Of a DNA stretch of 64,000 bases, positions 33,567-40,512 are shown one piece after another. Position numbers and translations under genes: made by a program. The stretch's first letter is position 1; each line of letters opens with the position of its first letter. The stretch comes from CAWJMN01 sp963844055 (GTDB taxonomy: Bacteria > Planctomycetota > Planctomycetia > Pirellulales > Pirellulaceae): contig CAWJMN010000001.1 of the NCBI GenBank assembly GCA_963844055.1, forward strand, positions 1,426,001-1,490,000. The letters run 5' to 3'. A model generated the notes under the pieces. That model made no database searches and had not been told where the DNA came from. It worked only from the letters and a program-made list of their open reading frames with translations.

Positions 33567-34931
33567 ATGCTCAAGATCTTAGATCCAGTCGATCGTGAAA
33601 GTCGCTTTTGTGACGGCCTGTCGCGACGGAACTTTTTGAAGATCGGCGCACTGGGGGCAGCAGGACTGACGTTGCCGCAACTCCTGCAGGCGGAAGCGCA
33701 TGCGGGGATTCGCAACTCGACGAAGTCAGTCATTTTGATCTATCTAGTTGGTGGGCCGCCGCATCAGGACTTGTTTGACCTCAAGCCAGAAGCTCCTGCC
33801 GAAGTCGCGGGGCCTTGGAAGCCCATCAAGACCAACGTGTCGGGCATCGAGATTTGTGAACTGTTGCCGATGATGTCCAAGATGATGGACAAGTTCACGA
33901 TCATTCGCTCGTTGAGCGATGCGCAGGCCGATCACGATGCGATTCAGTGCTATACAGGCCGGACGCGGGGCGGACGAGTTCCCAGCGGTGGATGGCCCCA
34001 GTTAGGTTCAACCGTTGCGAAGTTGCAAGGGCCGTTTACGCCGGCGACTCCGCCGTTTGTTAGCCTTTGTTATCCATGCACGCATGGCCCTTACAATGAG
34101 CCTGGGCCTGGGTACTTGGGAGCGGCGATGTCTGGCTTTCGTCCGCTGGGAGATACGAAGAACGACATGATCTTGCAGGGGATCACGACGGATCGACTGG
34201 CTGATCGTCAACAAATCCTTTCGAGCATGGATCGGTTTCGCCGAGACGTCGATTCCAGCGGCATGATGCGCGGGTTGGACGCGTTCAACCAACAGGCCAT
34301 TGGCGTGCTGACTTCGTCGAAGCTTGCTGAAGCGCTCGATATTTCCAAAGAAGACCCCAAGGTGATCGAGCGGTACGGCACGGGGAACCCGAAAATCTTC
34401 ATGGATGAAAATGGAGCGCCACGCGTTCCGCAAAGCTTTTTAGCAGCTCGTCGTTTGATTGAAGCAGGGGCTCGCGTCGTCACGGTCAATTACAGTAAGT
34501 GGGATTGGCACGGCGGCAGTTACAACACGATCTTCAATCGTGAGAAGGAAGACTTTCCCCCATTTGATCAAGGTATTTCCGCCTTGGTGGAAGACCTACA
34601 CGCCCGCGGAATGGATAAAGACACGGCCGTACTCGTTTGGGGTGAATTCGGCCGAACGCCCAAGATTAGCGCTCAAGTGGGGCGAGATCATTGGCCTCGA
34701 GTTGCCTGCGCATTGATGGCAGGGGGGGGAATGAAGATGGGGCAAGTGATTGGTGCGACCGATCGCCTGGCTGGCGAGCCGGTCAATCGCCCCGTCAGCT
34801 TTCAAGAGGTGTTTGCTACCCTCTATCACCATTTGGGAATCGATGTTCGTCACGCGACCATTCCTGATCTGGCCGGCCGTCCTCAATTTTTGGTGGACAA
34901 TGGCGTCGAGCCGATGCGCGAACTTATCTAA
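33567..34931 (+). CDS. DUF1501 family protein, Tat-exported
   Basis: The 454 residues begin with a twin-arginine signal (LSRRNFLKIGALGAAGLTLPQLL) followed by the DUF1501 core, which belongs to the alkaline phosphatase-like/sulfatase superfamily. Typical segments are SVILIYLVGGPPHQDLFDLKPEAP, IRSLSDAQADHDAIQCYTGRT, DWHGGSYNTIFNREKEDFPPFDQGISALVEDLHARGMDKDTAVLVWGEFGRTPK and GRDHWPRVACALMAGGGMK. Planctomycetes usually encode DUF1501 with a DUF1549/DUF1553 cytochrome; here no such partner is adjacent, so it seems solitary. ATG at 33567 after AGGGAACG. A large hairpin lies downstream. Function beyond predicted periplasmic hydrolase-like fold is not known. Confidence 0.9.
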   Translation: MLKILDPVDRESRFCDGLSRRNFLKIGALGAAGLTLPQLLQAEAHAGIRNSTKSVILIYLVGGPPHQDLFDLKPEAPAEVAGPWKPIKTNVSGIEICELLPMMSKMMDKFTIIRSLSDAQADHDAIQCYTGRTRGGRVPSGGWPQLGSTVAKLQGPFTPATPPFVSLCYPCTHGPYNEPGPGYLGAAMSGFRPLGDTKNDMILQGITTDRLADRQQILSSMDRFRRDVDSSGMMRGLDAFNQQAIGVLTSSKLAEALDISKEDPKVIERYGTGNPKIFMDENGAPRVPQSFLAARRLIEAGARVVTVNYSKWDWHGGSYNTIFNREKEDFPPFDQGISALVEDLHARGMDKDTAVLVWGEFGRTPKISAQVGRDHWPRVACALMAGGGMKMGQVIGATDRLAGEPVNRPVSFQEVFATLYHHLGIDVRHATIPDLAGRPQFLVDNGVEPMRELI

Positions 34932-34937
34932 TAAAGT

Positions 34938-34988
34938 AGGGCCACCAAAGCGAGCAACGTTTTATTCGTTGCTTGCGATGATGGCCCT
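34938..34988. terminator. Large hairpin between convergent genes
   Basis: Outer arms AGGGCCA (34938-34944) and TGGCCCT (34982-34988) enclose inner arms GAGCAACG and CGTTGCTT. The stem is long, but only a short A/T stretch follows, so it may end both convergent transcripts without a canonical T-run. Confidence 0.55.
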
Positions 34989-35015
34989 GTAAAAGCCTGT
35001 TGCTATGTGTTTGTC

Positions 35016-36479
35016 TTAGAACGGCAAGCCGGGAAGAATCGGCAGGTCGGGCAGGACACTGGGGACATCAGGAACAACGTTCGGCACAACCCCAGGAACG
35101 ACATTGGGTACCGCTGGCAGGACTTGCCCTGGTGCACCAAGCAGAGGAGCAACCGGAGCCGTTACGGCCGGAAGGGCCACCGCAGGAAGTTGAAGCGGCT
35201 GTGTCGCGAGGTTGATGCTGGTGTTTGCGGCACCGCTTACACCTGCAAGCCCAACCGCTCCTCCTTCAACCTTGAGACGTTCAGCAGATAGCACCCGCAG
35301 GCCATTCGTTGCCGCAAGTAACGAGGTTTGCTCGGCGGCGGACAGGTTCACAAAGCTCGTTGGCGTCTTGGCGACAATATCGGTCAATGGCGCGGCCAAT
35401 AGGGTTTGCGTCACGTTTTGTGTGCCAACCTTTGCCAGGAGGTCTGCTTGGCCTACTAAAGTTGTTGCAGGGCGGAGTGCGACATTGTTAACAAAGTGGG
35501 TGTTCCACTTGGTGAGGGTGTCAAGATAGTTGGAACCACTCGCGGCATACATCCAGTTGTAATAGCCGAATAGAGGATCGGGAACGCCTTGCACGATCTG
35601 GCCGGCATACCAAGGCGTAAGGCCTAGGGATGCGTATTCAGCTCCGTAGTAATTACCAAAGAGGTAAGTACTGGAGTTTGCTTGCGCGAACAGATGGAAC
35701 TGCAGGGCTTGTACGGGAATCACCGCTTGTGGCGTATAGCGAATCGCATTTGCCGCAGTGCCGGTGAGATTGATGTACGCCGGGGCGAAGAGCGTTCCAC
35801 GCTGGTCCAGTCGGAGATCCCAGTAACCTGGAATATAGATGTAGCCACCCGCCGTCATGACGTTGCAGGCGGGAGTCCAGACGTAGTTCTGTTGGTACTG
35901 TCCCCAATAACCTGGTTGCCATGCATACCGACCATTGTTGGGCACGTAGCATCCGGGGATCCAAAAATGATTTTGCGATGGGGCTTGGCTAGTCGGCCCA
36001 CGCTCTAAGCTCTGCGGTGGAGCGGCGTAATAGTTTACCTGAGCCTGTGTGGCAGGGAGCCAGAAGCCGCTCATCCATTGATAGCCTCCATCGACCCTGT
36101 TCCAGTAGCCGGGGGTCCAGCGATGGTTGGGGGGCGAATTGCGCCAGGTGCCGCTTACCCAGAGGAAGTCTTTGGCGGCAATGTCCCAGGCCCAATAGCC
36201 TGGTATCCAAGTTACGTTGGCGCCCGCAGGCCTGACATTTGGAGCGATCTCATCAATGAGCGCAGGAGGTGCAGCTTCAATCTTGGCCCCCGCCACAGCA
36301 TTCATTTGATACTGCGTTGCGAAGGCTTCATGAATCGGGCCACGCGTCAGCACTTCAATATTGGAACTGCTTGCTGCAGCTTTGATGTTTGCATTAGTTG
36401 TCGCCTGTTGGGCGAACAACAGGCATGGTGTGGCAATCATTACTCCGCTAAGCGTCCATTTCAACCAGTTGAGCTTCAT
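35016..36479 (-). CDS. Exported YXWGXW/W-x-PGYW repeat protein with Val/Pro-rich tail
   Basis: A 487-residue secreted protein starting at ATG 36479 with GGAGG seven bases upstream. After a signal peptide ending LLFAQQ, residues 95-245 hold at least six W-rich units: WIPGYWAWD, LWVSGTWRNS, RWTPGYWNR, QWMSGFWLP, FWIPGCYVP, AWQPGYWGQ and YIPGYWDL. Spacing is about 20-25 residues, as in YXWGXW-repeat proteins found in many planctomycetes. The second half is Ala/Leu-rich and the last 70 residues are Val/Pro repeats (PNVVPGVVPNVVPDVP). This suggests a surface or cell-wall binding structural protein. No enzymatic motif is seen. It stands alone, transcribed toward the DUF1501 gene. Confidence 0.8.
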   Translation of the reverse strand: MKLNWLKWTLSGVMIATPCLLFAQQATTNANIKAAASSSNIEVLTRGPIHEAFATQYQMNAVAGAKIEAAPPALIDEIAPNVRPAGANVTWIPGYWAWDIAAKDFLWVSGTWRNSPPNHRWTPGYWNRVDGGYQWMSGFWLPATQAQVNYYAAPPQSLERGPTSQAPSQNHFWIPGCYVPNNGRYAWQPGYWGQYQQNYVWTPACNVMTAGGYIYIPGYWDLRLDQRGTLFAPAYINLTGTAANAIRYTPQAVIPVQALQFHLFAQANSSTYLFGNYYGAEYASLGLTPWYAGQIVQGVPDPLFGYYNWMYAASGSNYLDTLTKWNTHFVNNVALRPATTLVGQADLLAKVGTQNVTQTLLAAPLTDIVAKTPTSFVNLSAAEQTSLLAATNGLRVLSAERLKVEGGAVGLAGVSGAANTSINLATQPLQLPAVALPAVTAPVAPLLGAPGQVLPAVPNVVPGVVPNVVPDVPSVLPDLPILPGLPF

Positions 36480-36595
36480 TGTTCATCCTCCTTAAGTGAA
36501 AACTAATTGTTGCTTTGAGATTGGTGAGAGTTGCAATTATTCCAGGAGCGGTAGCAAGGCCCTGGAGAGTTTTGTCACGAGTGGCAGGTCAAAAA

Positions 36596-37057
36596 CTAGC
36601 CACTGGTGCCGCTGTCGCGAGTAAACGCTTCGGAGAGCCACGTATTCATGGCGGCCCGCTGCTTGCGGACACGAACGATCAGGGACAACACATCCTCTAC
36701 CAAACGGTCACGCTTGGGCTGGAACTGTTGTTCCGCAAGTTTTGCTTCGTCAACGATGACATCAAGCTCGTGCGCTTGTTGCATGATCGCCTGCATCCCT
36801 GAAAGCAATTGCTCGTCTTCGAGCTTCATCGCTTCGACCTTTTGCGCAAGTTCCATATCCTTCTTCAGGATGGAAGCGTAGGTCTTGGGGTGATCGTCCC
36901 TGATGGCTTGGCAAACGCAGTCGTTCGCTGCATCTAGTAGTAGGACGACTCCATCGGTCCAAGCGGTGAGTTCACCGGAGACGTAGGGAAGTTCGATTTG
37001 ACGATGCAGCTTTTCGAGGGAATCGCTGACAGAATCGGTTTGAATGACGGTTGCCAT
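36596..37057 (-). CDS. Small coiled-coil protein of unknown function, sigma-54 regulon candidate
   Basis: The 153-residue product starts at ATG 37057 with AAGGAG six bases before; longer in-frame sequence to 37288 is not protein-like. It is soluble, acidic-basic mixed and mostly helical (ILKKDMELAQKVEAMKLEDEQLLSGMQAIMQQAHELDVIVDEAKLAEQQF), so it probably forms a coiled coil or helical bundle. One Cys pair (DCVCQ) lies near residue 47. A near-consensus sigma-54 promoter at 37171-37156 reads into it. I do not recognise the family. Neighbours are other small envelope or stress-type genes with the same promoter type. Confidence 0.7.
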   Translation of the reverse strand: MATVIQTDSVSDSLEKLHRQIELPYVSGELTAWTDGVVLLLDAANDCVCQAIRDDHPKTYASILKKDMELAQKVEAMKLEDEQLLSGMQAIMQQAHELDVIVDEAKLAEQQFQPKRDRLVEDVLSLIVRVRKQRAAMNTWLSEAFTRDSGTSG

Positions 37058-37155
37058 GGTCTGCTCCTTCAATATCTTGGGTTGGGGCGTTTGGCCGATG
37101 CACTGACTGGGCGAAAGAGTGCCATCGTTACGCCGTCTCACCACAAGACTCCTCT

Positions 37156-37171
37156 TGCACGTCGTGTGCCA
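37156..37171 (-). promoter_or_regulatory. Putative sigma-54 (-24/-12) promoter of the 153-residue protein gene
   Basis: Read leftward: TGGCACACGACGTGCA, with GC exactly 12 bases after GG. Predicted start near 37145, leader about 90 bases. A second TGGCAC at 37124 lacks correct spacing. Confidence 0.66.
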
Positions 37172-37305
37172 AGGTTGTTTCTGTGGCGTAAGTGTTTGCT
37201 GTAAAAGAGGTTGTGGCTGTGTTTGGCACGCGGCCCTGCAAGTGCTGAATTGGCTGCTGGCAGAGCAATCTGGTCGCCAAACAACCAATCCAACGGCCGG
37301 CGGGA

Positions 37306-37527
37306 CTACTGTCCTGGAGAGTCTGTCTTGGTGCTTGGGGTTGTCGCTTGTTCCAGGGCTTCCTTCCCCTTCTCGACGGCCTTGGTGGTGGCCTCTTTGA
37401 TTTCCTCCGTCTTAATCTCCATGACGGTGGACTGTGATGTTTGGCGGAAGGTGATCCAGCCGGCGGTAAAGCAAACGACCGACGCCAAGATCGCTACGAT
37501 GGTGATAGTTCCAAGTAGTTTTCGCAT
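37306..37527 (-). CDS. Small single-span membrane protein, sigma-54 regulon candidate
   Basis: A 73-residue protein with an N-terminal hydrophobic helix (LLGTITIVAILASVVCFTAGWITF) and a charged soluble tail (EIKTEEIKEATTKAVEKGKEALEQ). The form is that of small envelope stress proteins, with the tail exposed to either cytosol or periplasm. ATG at 37527 has AAGGAG seven bases upstream. A strong sigma-54-type promoter lies at 37610-37595, giving a leader of about 57 bases. No family recognised. The gene lies between the 153-residue gene (same strand) and the divergent DUF3309-DUF1328 operon. Confidence 0.72.
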   Translation of the reverse strand: MRKLLGTITIVAILASVVCFTAGWITFRQTSQSTVMEIKTEEIKEATTKAVEKGKEALEQATTPSTKTDSPGQ

Positions 37528-37580
37528 AAGAGATCTCCTTGAGTGAATTGCGAGTGCATGTGCGGCCTGTCAGCAGGCCC

Positions 37581-37633
37581 GATGCCAAGTTGAATGCACG
37601 TAACGTGCCAAAGCGTCAAATTGCTTTGGCATC
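37581..37633. repeat. Inverted repeat around the leftward sigma-54 promoter
   Basis: GATGCCAA (37581-37588) and TTGGCATC (37626-37633) are perfect eight-base arms that flank the -24/-12 element at 37595-37610. They may be a site for a regulator or an mRNA stem. Confidence 0.4.
37595..37610 (-). promoter_or_regulatory. Putative sigma-54 (-24/-12) promoter of the 73-residue membrane protein gene
   Basis: Read leftward: TGGCACGTTACGTGCA. The -24 TGGCACG is complete and GC falls 12 bases after GG. Predicted start near 37584. Confidence 0.75.
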
Positions 37634-37749
37634 AAGGGTTAGTGCGAGCGTAGTGCAAAACACAGTAGCGAAATGGTTGCTGTACGCTCAGACCGGTTGC
37701 GATGGCACCATCCCCAGATAGGCCTGGGAACGCGTCAAGATGTTTCAGG

Positions 37750-37765
37750 GCGTGTTAATTCACGC
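37750..37765. promoter_or_regulatory. Candidate upstream activator site
   Basis: GCGTG (37750-37754), six bases, CACGC (37761-37765): an inverted repeat about 102-117 bases upstream of the rightward promoter and 140 from the leftward one, a normal enhancer distance for NtrC-type proteins. Protein unknown. Confidence 0.35.
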
Positions 37766-37866
37766 TCATCGATGCTGCCACGCTGGCTAAAACGTGACTG
37801 CGCCACGAGCAACGGCCGTCGATCGACGACATCCATTTCTTCAGCAATGCAAAAAGAAGTTTGGCT

Positions 37867-37882
37867 TGGCACGCGCTGTGCA
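37867..37882 (+). promoter_or_regulatory. Putative sigma-54 (-24/-12) promoter of the DUF3309-DUF1328 operon
   Basis: TGGCACGCGCTGTGCA, complete -24 element and GC 12 bases after GG. Predicted start near 37893, leader about 50 bases. Confidence 0.75.
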
Positions 37883-37943
37883 TTGCTTATGAGACAGTGA
37901 AATAGGTTGGCGGCGAATTAAGAATCTACGGGGGGCTAAATCA

Positions 37944-38090
37944 ATGTTGCATCTCTTGCTTTTAATTCTGCTGGTGATGTTGCTGTTAGGCGCATTGCCT
38001 ACTTGGCCGCACAGTCGGAACTGGGGCTATGCTCCGAGTGGGTCGCTGGGCTTTGTATTGGTCATTTTGCTGATACTTCTGCTCCTGTGA
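37944..38090 (+). CDS. DUF3309 family small membrane protein
   Basis: A 48-residue protein (ATG 37944 to TGA 38088-38090). Two hydrophobic helices, LLLLILLVMLLLGALPTW and LGFVLVILLILLLL, flank a loop with the family signature WPHSRNWGYAPSG. DUF3309 proteins are about 50 residues and are often found with stress genes in proteobacteria; their function is unknown. The GGGGGG-type sequence 8-13 bases upstream may serve as ribosome-binding site. It is followed after 56 bases by a DUF1328 gene, and both probably form one transcript from the sigma-54-type promoter at 37867. Confidence 0.8.
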   Translation: MLHLLLLILLVMLLLGALPTWPHSRNWGYAPSGSLGFVLVILLILLLL

Positions 38091-38146
38091 CCTAGCAGCT
38101 TTTGTCTATCAATCAAGACTTACATTTTTCTATAGAGGAGCTCATC

Positions 38147-38317
38147 ATGTTACAGTGGGCATTAGTATTTTTGCTGGTGGCGATTATTGCGGCGGCTTTG
38201 GGACTTTCTGGAATTGCTGGAGCGGCCACGGGTATCGCCAAGATTTTGTTCTTAGTCTTTATCGTGCTGTTTATTTTGGGGCTTGTCTTTCGAGGACGAC
38301 CCACAATCGGTGCGTAG
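38147..38317 (+). CDS. DUF1328 family (YtjA/UPF0391) small membrane protein
   Basis: The 56-residue protein starts MLQWALVFLLVAIIAAALG and continues with the glycine-rich LSGIAGAATGIAKILFLVFIVLFILGLVFRGRP, the full DUF1328/YtjA pattern with two transmembrane helices. Function is unknown; E. coli YtjA responds to stress, and many bacteria hold several copies. ATG at 38147 is chosen over an upstream start because GAGGAG lies seven bases before it and the family begins at this residue. It ends the DUF3309-DUF1328 operon, with a terminator at 38356. Confidence 0.88.
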   Translation: MLQWALVFLLVAIIAAALGLSGIAGAATGIAKILFLVFIVLFILGLVFRGRPTIGA

Positions 38318-38355
38318 GCTTAATGCCGATGCGCAATGCAGCATGCTTGCCGCCT

Positions 38356-38390
38356 AAGCCTTCTATCTATTTGGTAGAAGGCTTGTTTCG
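38356..38390 (+). terminator. Intrinsic terminator of the DUF3309-DUF1328 operon
   Basis: AAGCCTTCTA (38356-38365) and TAGAAGGCTT (38375-38384) form a ten-base stem with a nine-base loop, followed by a T-rich GTTTCGTTCTT. Confidence 0.72.
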
Positions 38391-38414
38391 TTCTTGCCAC
38401 GAAGTTGTATACCC

Positions 38415-40055
38415 TTAAGATCTCTGGGCACAGTTTTGCAGAATCGCCCCAAGATCCTCGAGCGAGACCGGCTTGGTCAGATGAAAATCAAAGCCAGCCT
38501 GTAGGGCTTCGATGCGATCACTTTCTTGGCCATAGCCAGTAAGCGCTACTAACATCGGCGAATGGCCAGCATGGCTCGATCGCACCTGTCGGGCGAGGTC
38601 ATGCCCTGTCATGCCGGGCATTCCTACGTCGGAAATGATCAGTTGCGGCTTAAAATCGGAAATAATCGCCATCGCGTCAGGTACATTCAGTGCGGTGCGG
38701 ACCTGCTGTTTCATCTTATCAAGCAGGCGCGACAGCAAGTGGGCCCCCGAGCGATCATCATCCACTACCAAGACTCTCAAGGATGGTAGCGGCGTAGAGG
38801 CTTCCTCCTCTTTGGAGGCAGATCTTGTGCATTCGCTGGCTACTTGCGGAAGTGTGACCGTGAACGTACTTCCCAGGCCGTTTCCAGCGCTTGAGGCAGT
38901 GATCGTTCCGCCATGCATTTCTACCAAGGTTCTGGCGAGGGTGAGTCCAATCCCCAGTCCACCGTAGGATCGCGTCTTCGAACTATCCACTTGAGTAAAC
39001 AAACCAAAGATGGTGGAAAGCTTGTCCGCAGGAATTCCAATTCCGTTGTCAGAAACCTGAATCGTCAGCGCAGGCATCTCGCAGTGAACAGAAAGGGTGA
39101 TCTGGCCTTCTGAAGGCGTGTATTTGGCAGCGTTGACAAGCAGGTTGCTGATTACCTGGATCAGTCGAGCCTTATCGCCAAGCAGGGAAACGGCTTGTTG
39201 TGGTAAATCGAGAGTAAGCGTGTGCTTGCCTGACTCGATGGCCGGGCGAGCGGTGTCAATCGCCGCTGTCAGCAGTTCTGCCAGGAGAAACGACTCGCGA
39301 TGAAGCTGCATCTTGCCGCTGGAGATGCGGGAAACGTCGAGCAGATCGTCAATGAGACGCACCAATTGCCGTACCTGTCCGATCATTCCTTGTTGCAACC
39401 GGGGAAGGTCCGTAATGTCAGGATATTGAACCCCCACGAGTTGCAATGCAGAGCTTAAAGAAGCAAGCGGATTGCGTAGTTCGTGCGCTAGCGTCGCGAG
39501 GAACTCATCCTTGCGCTGATTGGCGTATCGCAGCTCGTCCGCAAATCGCTGGCGTTCAGCAATCTCCTGTTGGAGGGATTCGTTGACAAGGGCCAGTTCT
39601 GCGGTTCGCTCGCCGACCCGCTCTTCCAGTCGCAAATTGATCTGGCGAATCTCCCGCTCATGCTTTTTTTGCCGCACGGCATAGCGAATGGTGCGATCCA
39701 GTTCTGACGCATCGAATTCCCCTTTGATGAGGTAGTCGTCTGCACCGGCCAGCATGGCTTGGCGATCGATGTCAGAATCGTGCTGGCCCGTGAGCATGAT
39801 CAGCGGGGCCATGCAGTTTCGCCGATGTGCCTCCGTCAGTAGTTCAAGGCCGGTGTGTTTGCCAAGATGGAAGTCAATGAGATAGACGTCGTGCCGCAGC
39901 GCATCGAGTTCCGCAAGGCCCGCTTCGTAGGTTGGCACGCGATCTAGGTGATAGATCTCTGAGGGGAGTTCGCTAAAAAGCTCCTTGGTCAGGAAGTAAT
40001 CATCCTGATCATCTTCGATCAGTAGTACACGCTTGAACGAATCAGGCATTGCCAT
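38415..40055 (-). CDS. Hybrid histidine kinase, receiver-HisKA-HATPase-receiver
   Basis: A 546-residue soluble kinase. An N-terminal receiver (residues 5-125: LLIEDDQDDY, phosphoacceptor in VYLIDFHLGKHTG, LTGQ, Lys in YLIKGEF) is followed by a coiled coil (REIRQINLRLEERVGERTAELALVNES), the phosphoacceptor box FLATLAHELRNPLASL near 195, a HATPase domain (NLLVNAAKYTP, VSDNGIGIP, GGLGIGLTLAR) and a C-terminal receiver (VLVVDDDRSG, IISDVGMPGMTG, LTGYG, LTKPV). The two receivers suggest a phosphorelay; an Hpt protein is encoded at 44872-45255. Its start overlaps the stop of the preceding response regulator by 14 bases, so it is the third gene of the 42053-leftward operon. Signal unknown. Confidence 0.93.
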   Translation of the reverse strand: MAMPDSFKRVLLIEDDQDDYFLTKELFSELPSEIYHLDRVPTYEAGLAELDALRHDVYLIDFHLGKHTGLELLTEAHRRNCMAPLIMLTGQHDSDIDRQAMLAGADDYLIKGEFDASELDRTIRYAVRQKKHEREIRQINLRLEERVGERTAELALVNESLQQEIAERQRFADELRYANQRKDEFLATLAHELRNPLASLSSALQLVGVQYPDITDLPRLQQGMIGQVRQLVRLIDDLLDVSRISSGKMQLHRESFLLAELLTAAIDTARPAIESGKHTLTLDLPQQAVSLLGDKARLIQVISNLLVNAAKYTPSEGQITLSVHCEMPALTIQVSDNGIGIPADKLSTIFGLFTQVDSSKTRSYGGLGIGLTLARTLVEMHGGTITASSAGNGLGSTFTVTLPQVASECTRSASKEEEASTPLPSLRVLVVDDDRSGAHLLSRLLDKMKQQVRTALNVPDAMAIISDFKPQLIISDVGMPGMTGHDLARQVRSSHAGHSPMLVALTGYGQESDRIEALQAGFDFHLTKPVSLEDLGAILQNCAQRS

Positions 40056-40512
40056 CTACCTCGATATCGCTGGGGAGTTCGACGATTTCCAGCCAATACT
40101 TTCCCATCGTACGAACCACATCCACCAATGCTGCAAAAGTGACGGGCTTGGTGATATAGGAGGATGCTCCCAGGTTGTAGGTACGCAAAATGTCTTCTTC
40201 GGCCTTGGACGTTGTCATGACGACGATGCGAATGTTTTTGAGGCGCGGGTCTGCTTTGATTCGCTGCAACGCTTCGCGGCCATCCATCTTGGGCATGTTC
40301 AGGTCAAGCAGGATTAGACCGGGGCGCGGTGAACTGGCCGGCGATTGGAACTGGTTTCGCCGAAGTAAATAGTCCATCAGCTGCACGCCGTTTTCTACAA
40401 AACGCAAATCGTTGGCCAGACGGCTTTCGTCGAAAGCCTCGCGTGTCATGTTGCGATCATCGGCATCGTCATCAGCCATGAGAATGGTGATGGGCTTTAA
40501 TCCCTTAGTCAT
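40042..40512 (-). CDS. Single-domain response regulator (Rcp1-like)
   Basis: A 156-residue receiver without output domain. It has the acidic pocket (ITILMADDDADDRN), phosphoacceptor Asp in LILLDLNMPKMDGREAL, the Thr/Ser switch in VVMTTSKAEED and the Lys in ASSYITKPVTF. The extended loop between strand 2 and helix 3 is typical of Rcp1-like receivers that pair with phytochrome-like kinases, and the upstream kinase (overlap of four bases) has a phytochrome-type HisKA region. Probably shuttles phosphate between the CHASE3 kinase and the hybrid kinase downstream. Confidence 0.93.
   Translation of the reverse strand: MTKGLKPITILMADDDADDRNMTREAFDESRLANDLRFVENGVQLMDYLLRRNQFQSPASSPRPGLILLDLNMPKMDGREALQRIKADPRLKNIRIVVMTTSKAEEDILRTYNLGASSYITKPVTFAALVDVVRTMGKYWLEIVELPSDIEVDGNA

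Larger units (their letters stand above)
37528..37943. other. Divergent regulatory region with two facing-away sigma-54 promoters
   Basis: This 416-base gap carries a leftward promoter at 37595-37610 and a rightward promoter at 37867-37882. Between them lie an inverted GATGCCAA/TTGGCATC pair flanking the first promoter (37581-37588 and 37626-37633) and a GCGTG-TTAATT-CACGC repeat (37750-37765) about 100 bases upstream of the second. No gene is visible. Confidence 0.6.

Noticed and set aside
37109..37124. Second TGGCAC leftward element before the 153-residue gene
   Set aside because: GC falls 11 rather than 12 bases after GG, and sigma-54 spacing is strict; the site at 37171-37156 fits.
37224..37240. 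TGGCACG rightward near 37224
   Set aside because: GC is 13 bases after GG and no rightward gene follows.
38337..38352. CGGCAAGCATGCTGCA leftward, with correct GG/GC spacing
   Set aside because: The -24 box is weaker and it points into the 3' end of the DUF1328 gene with no gene on that strand; taken as a chance match.
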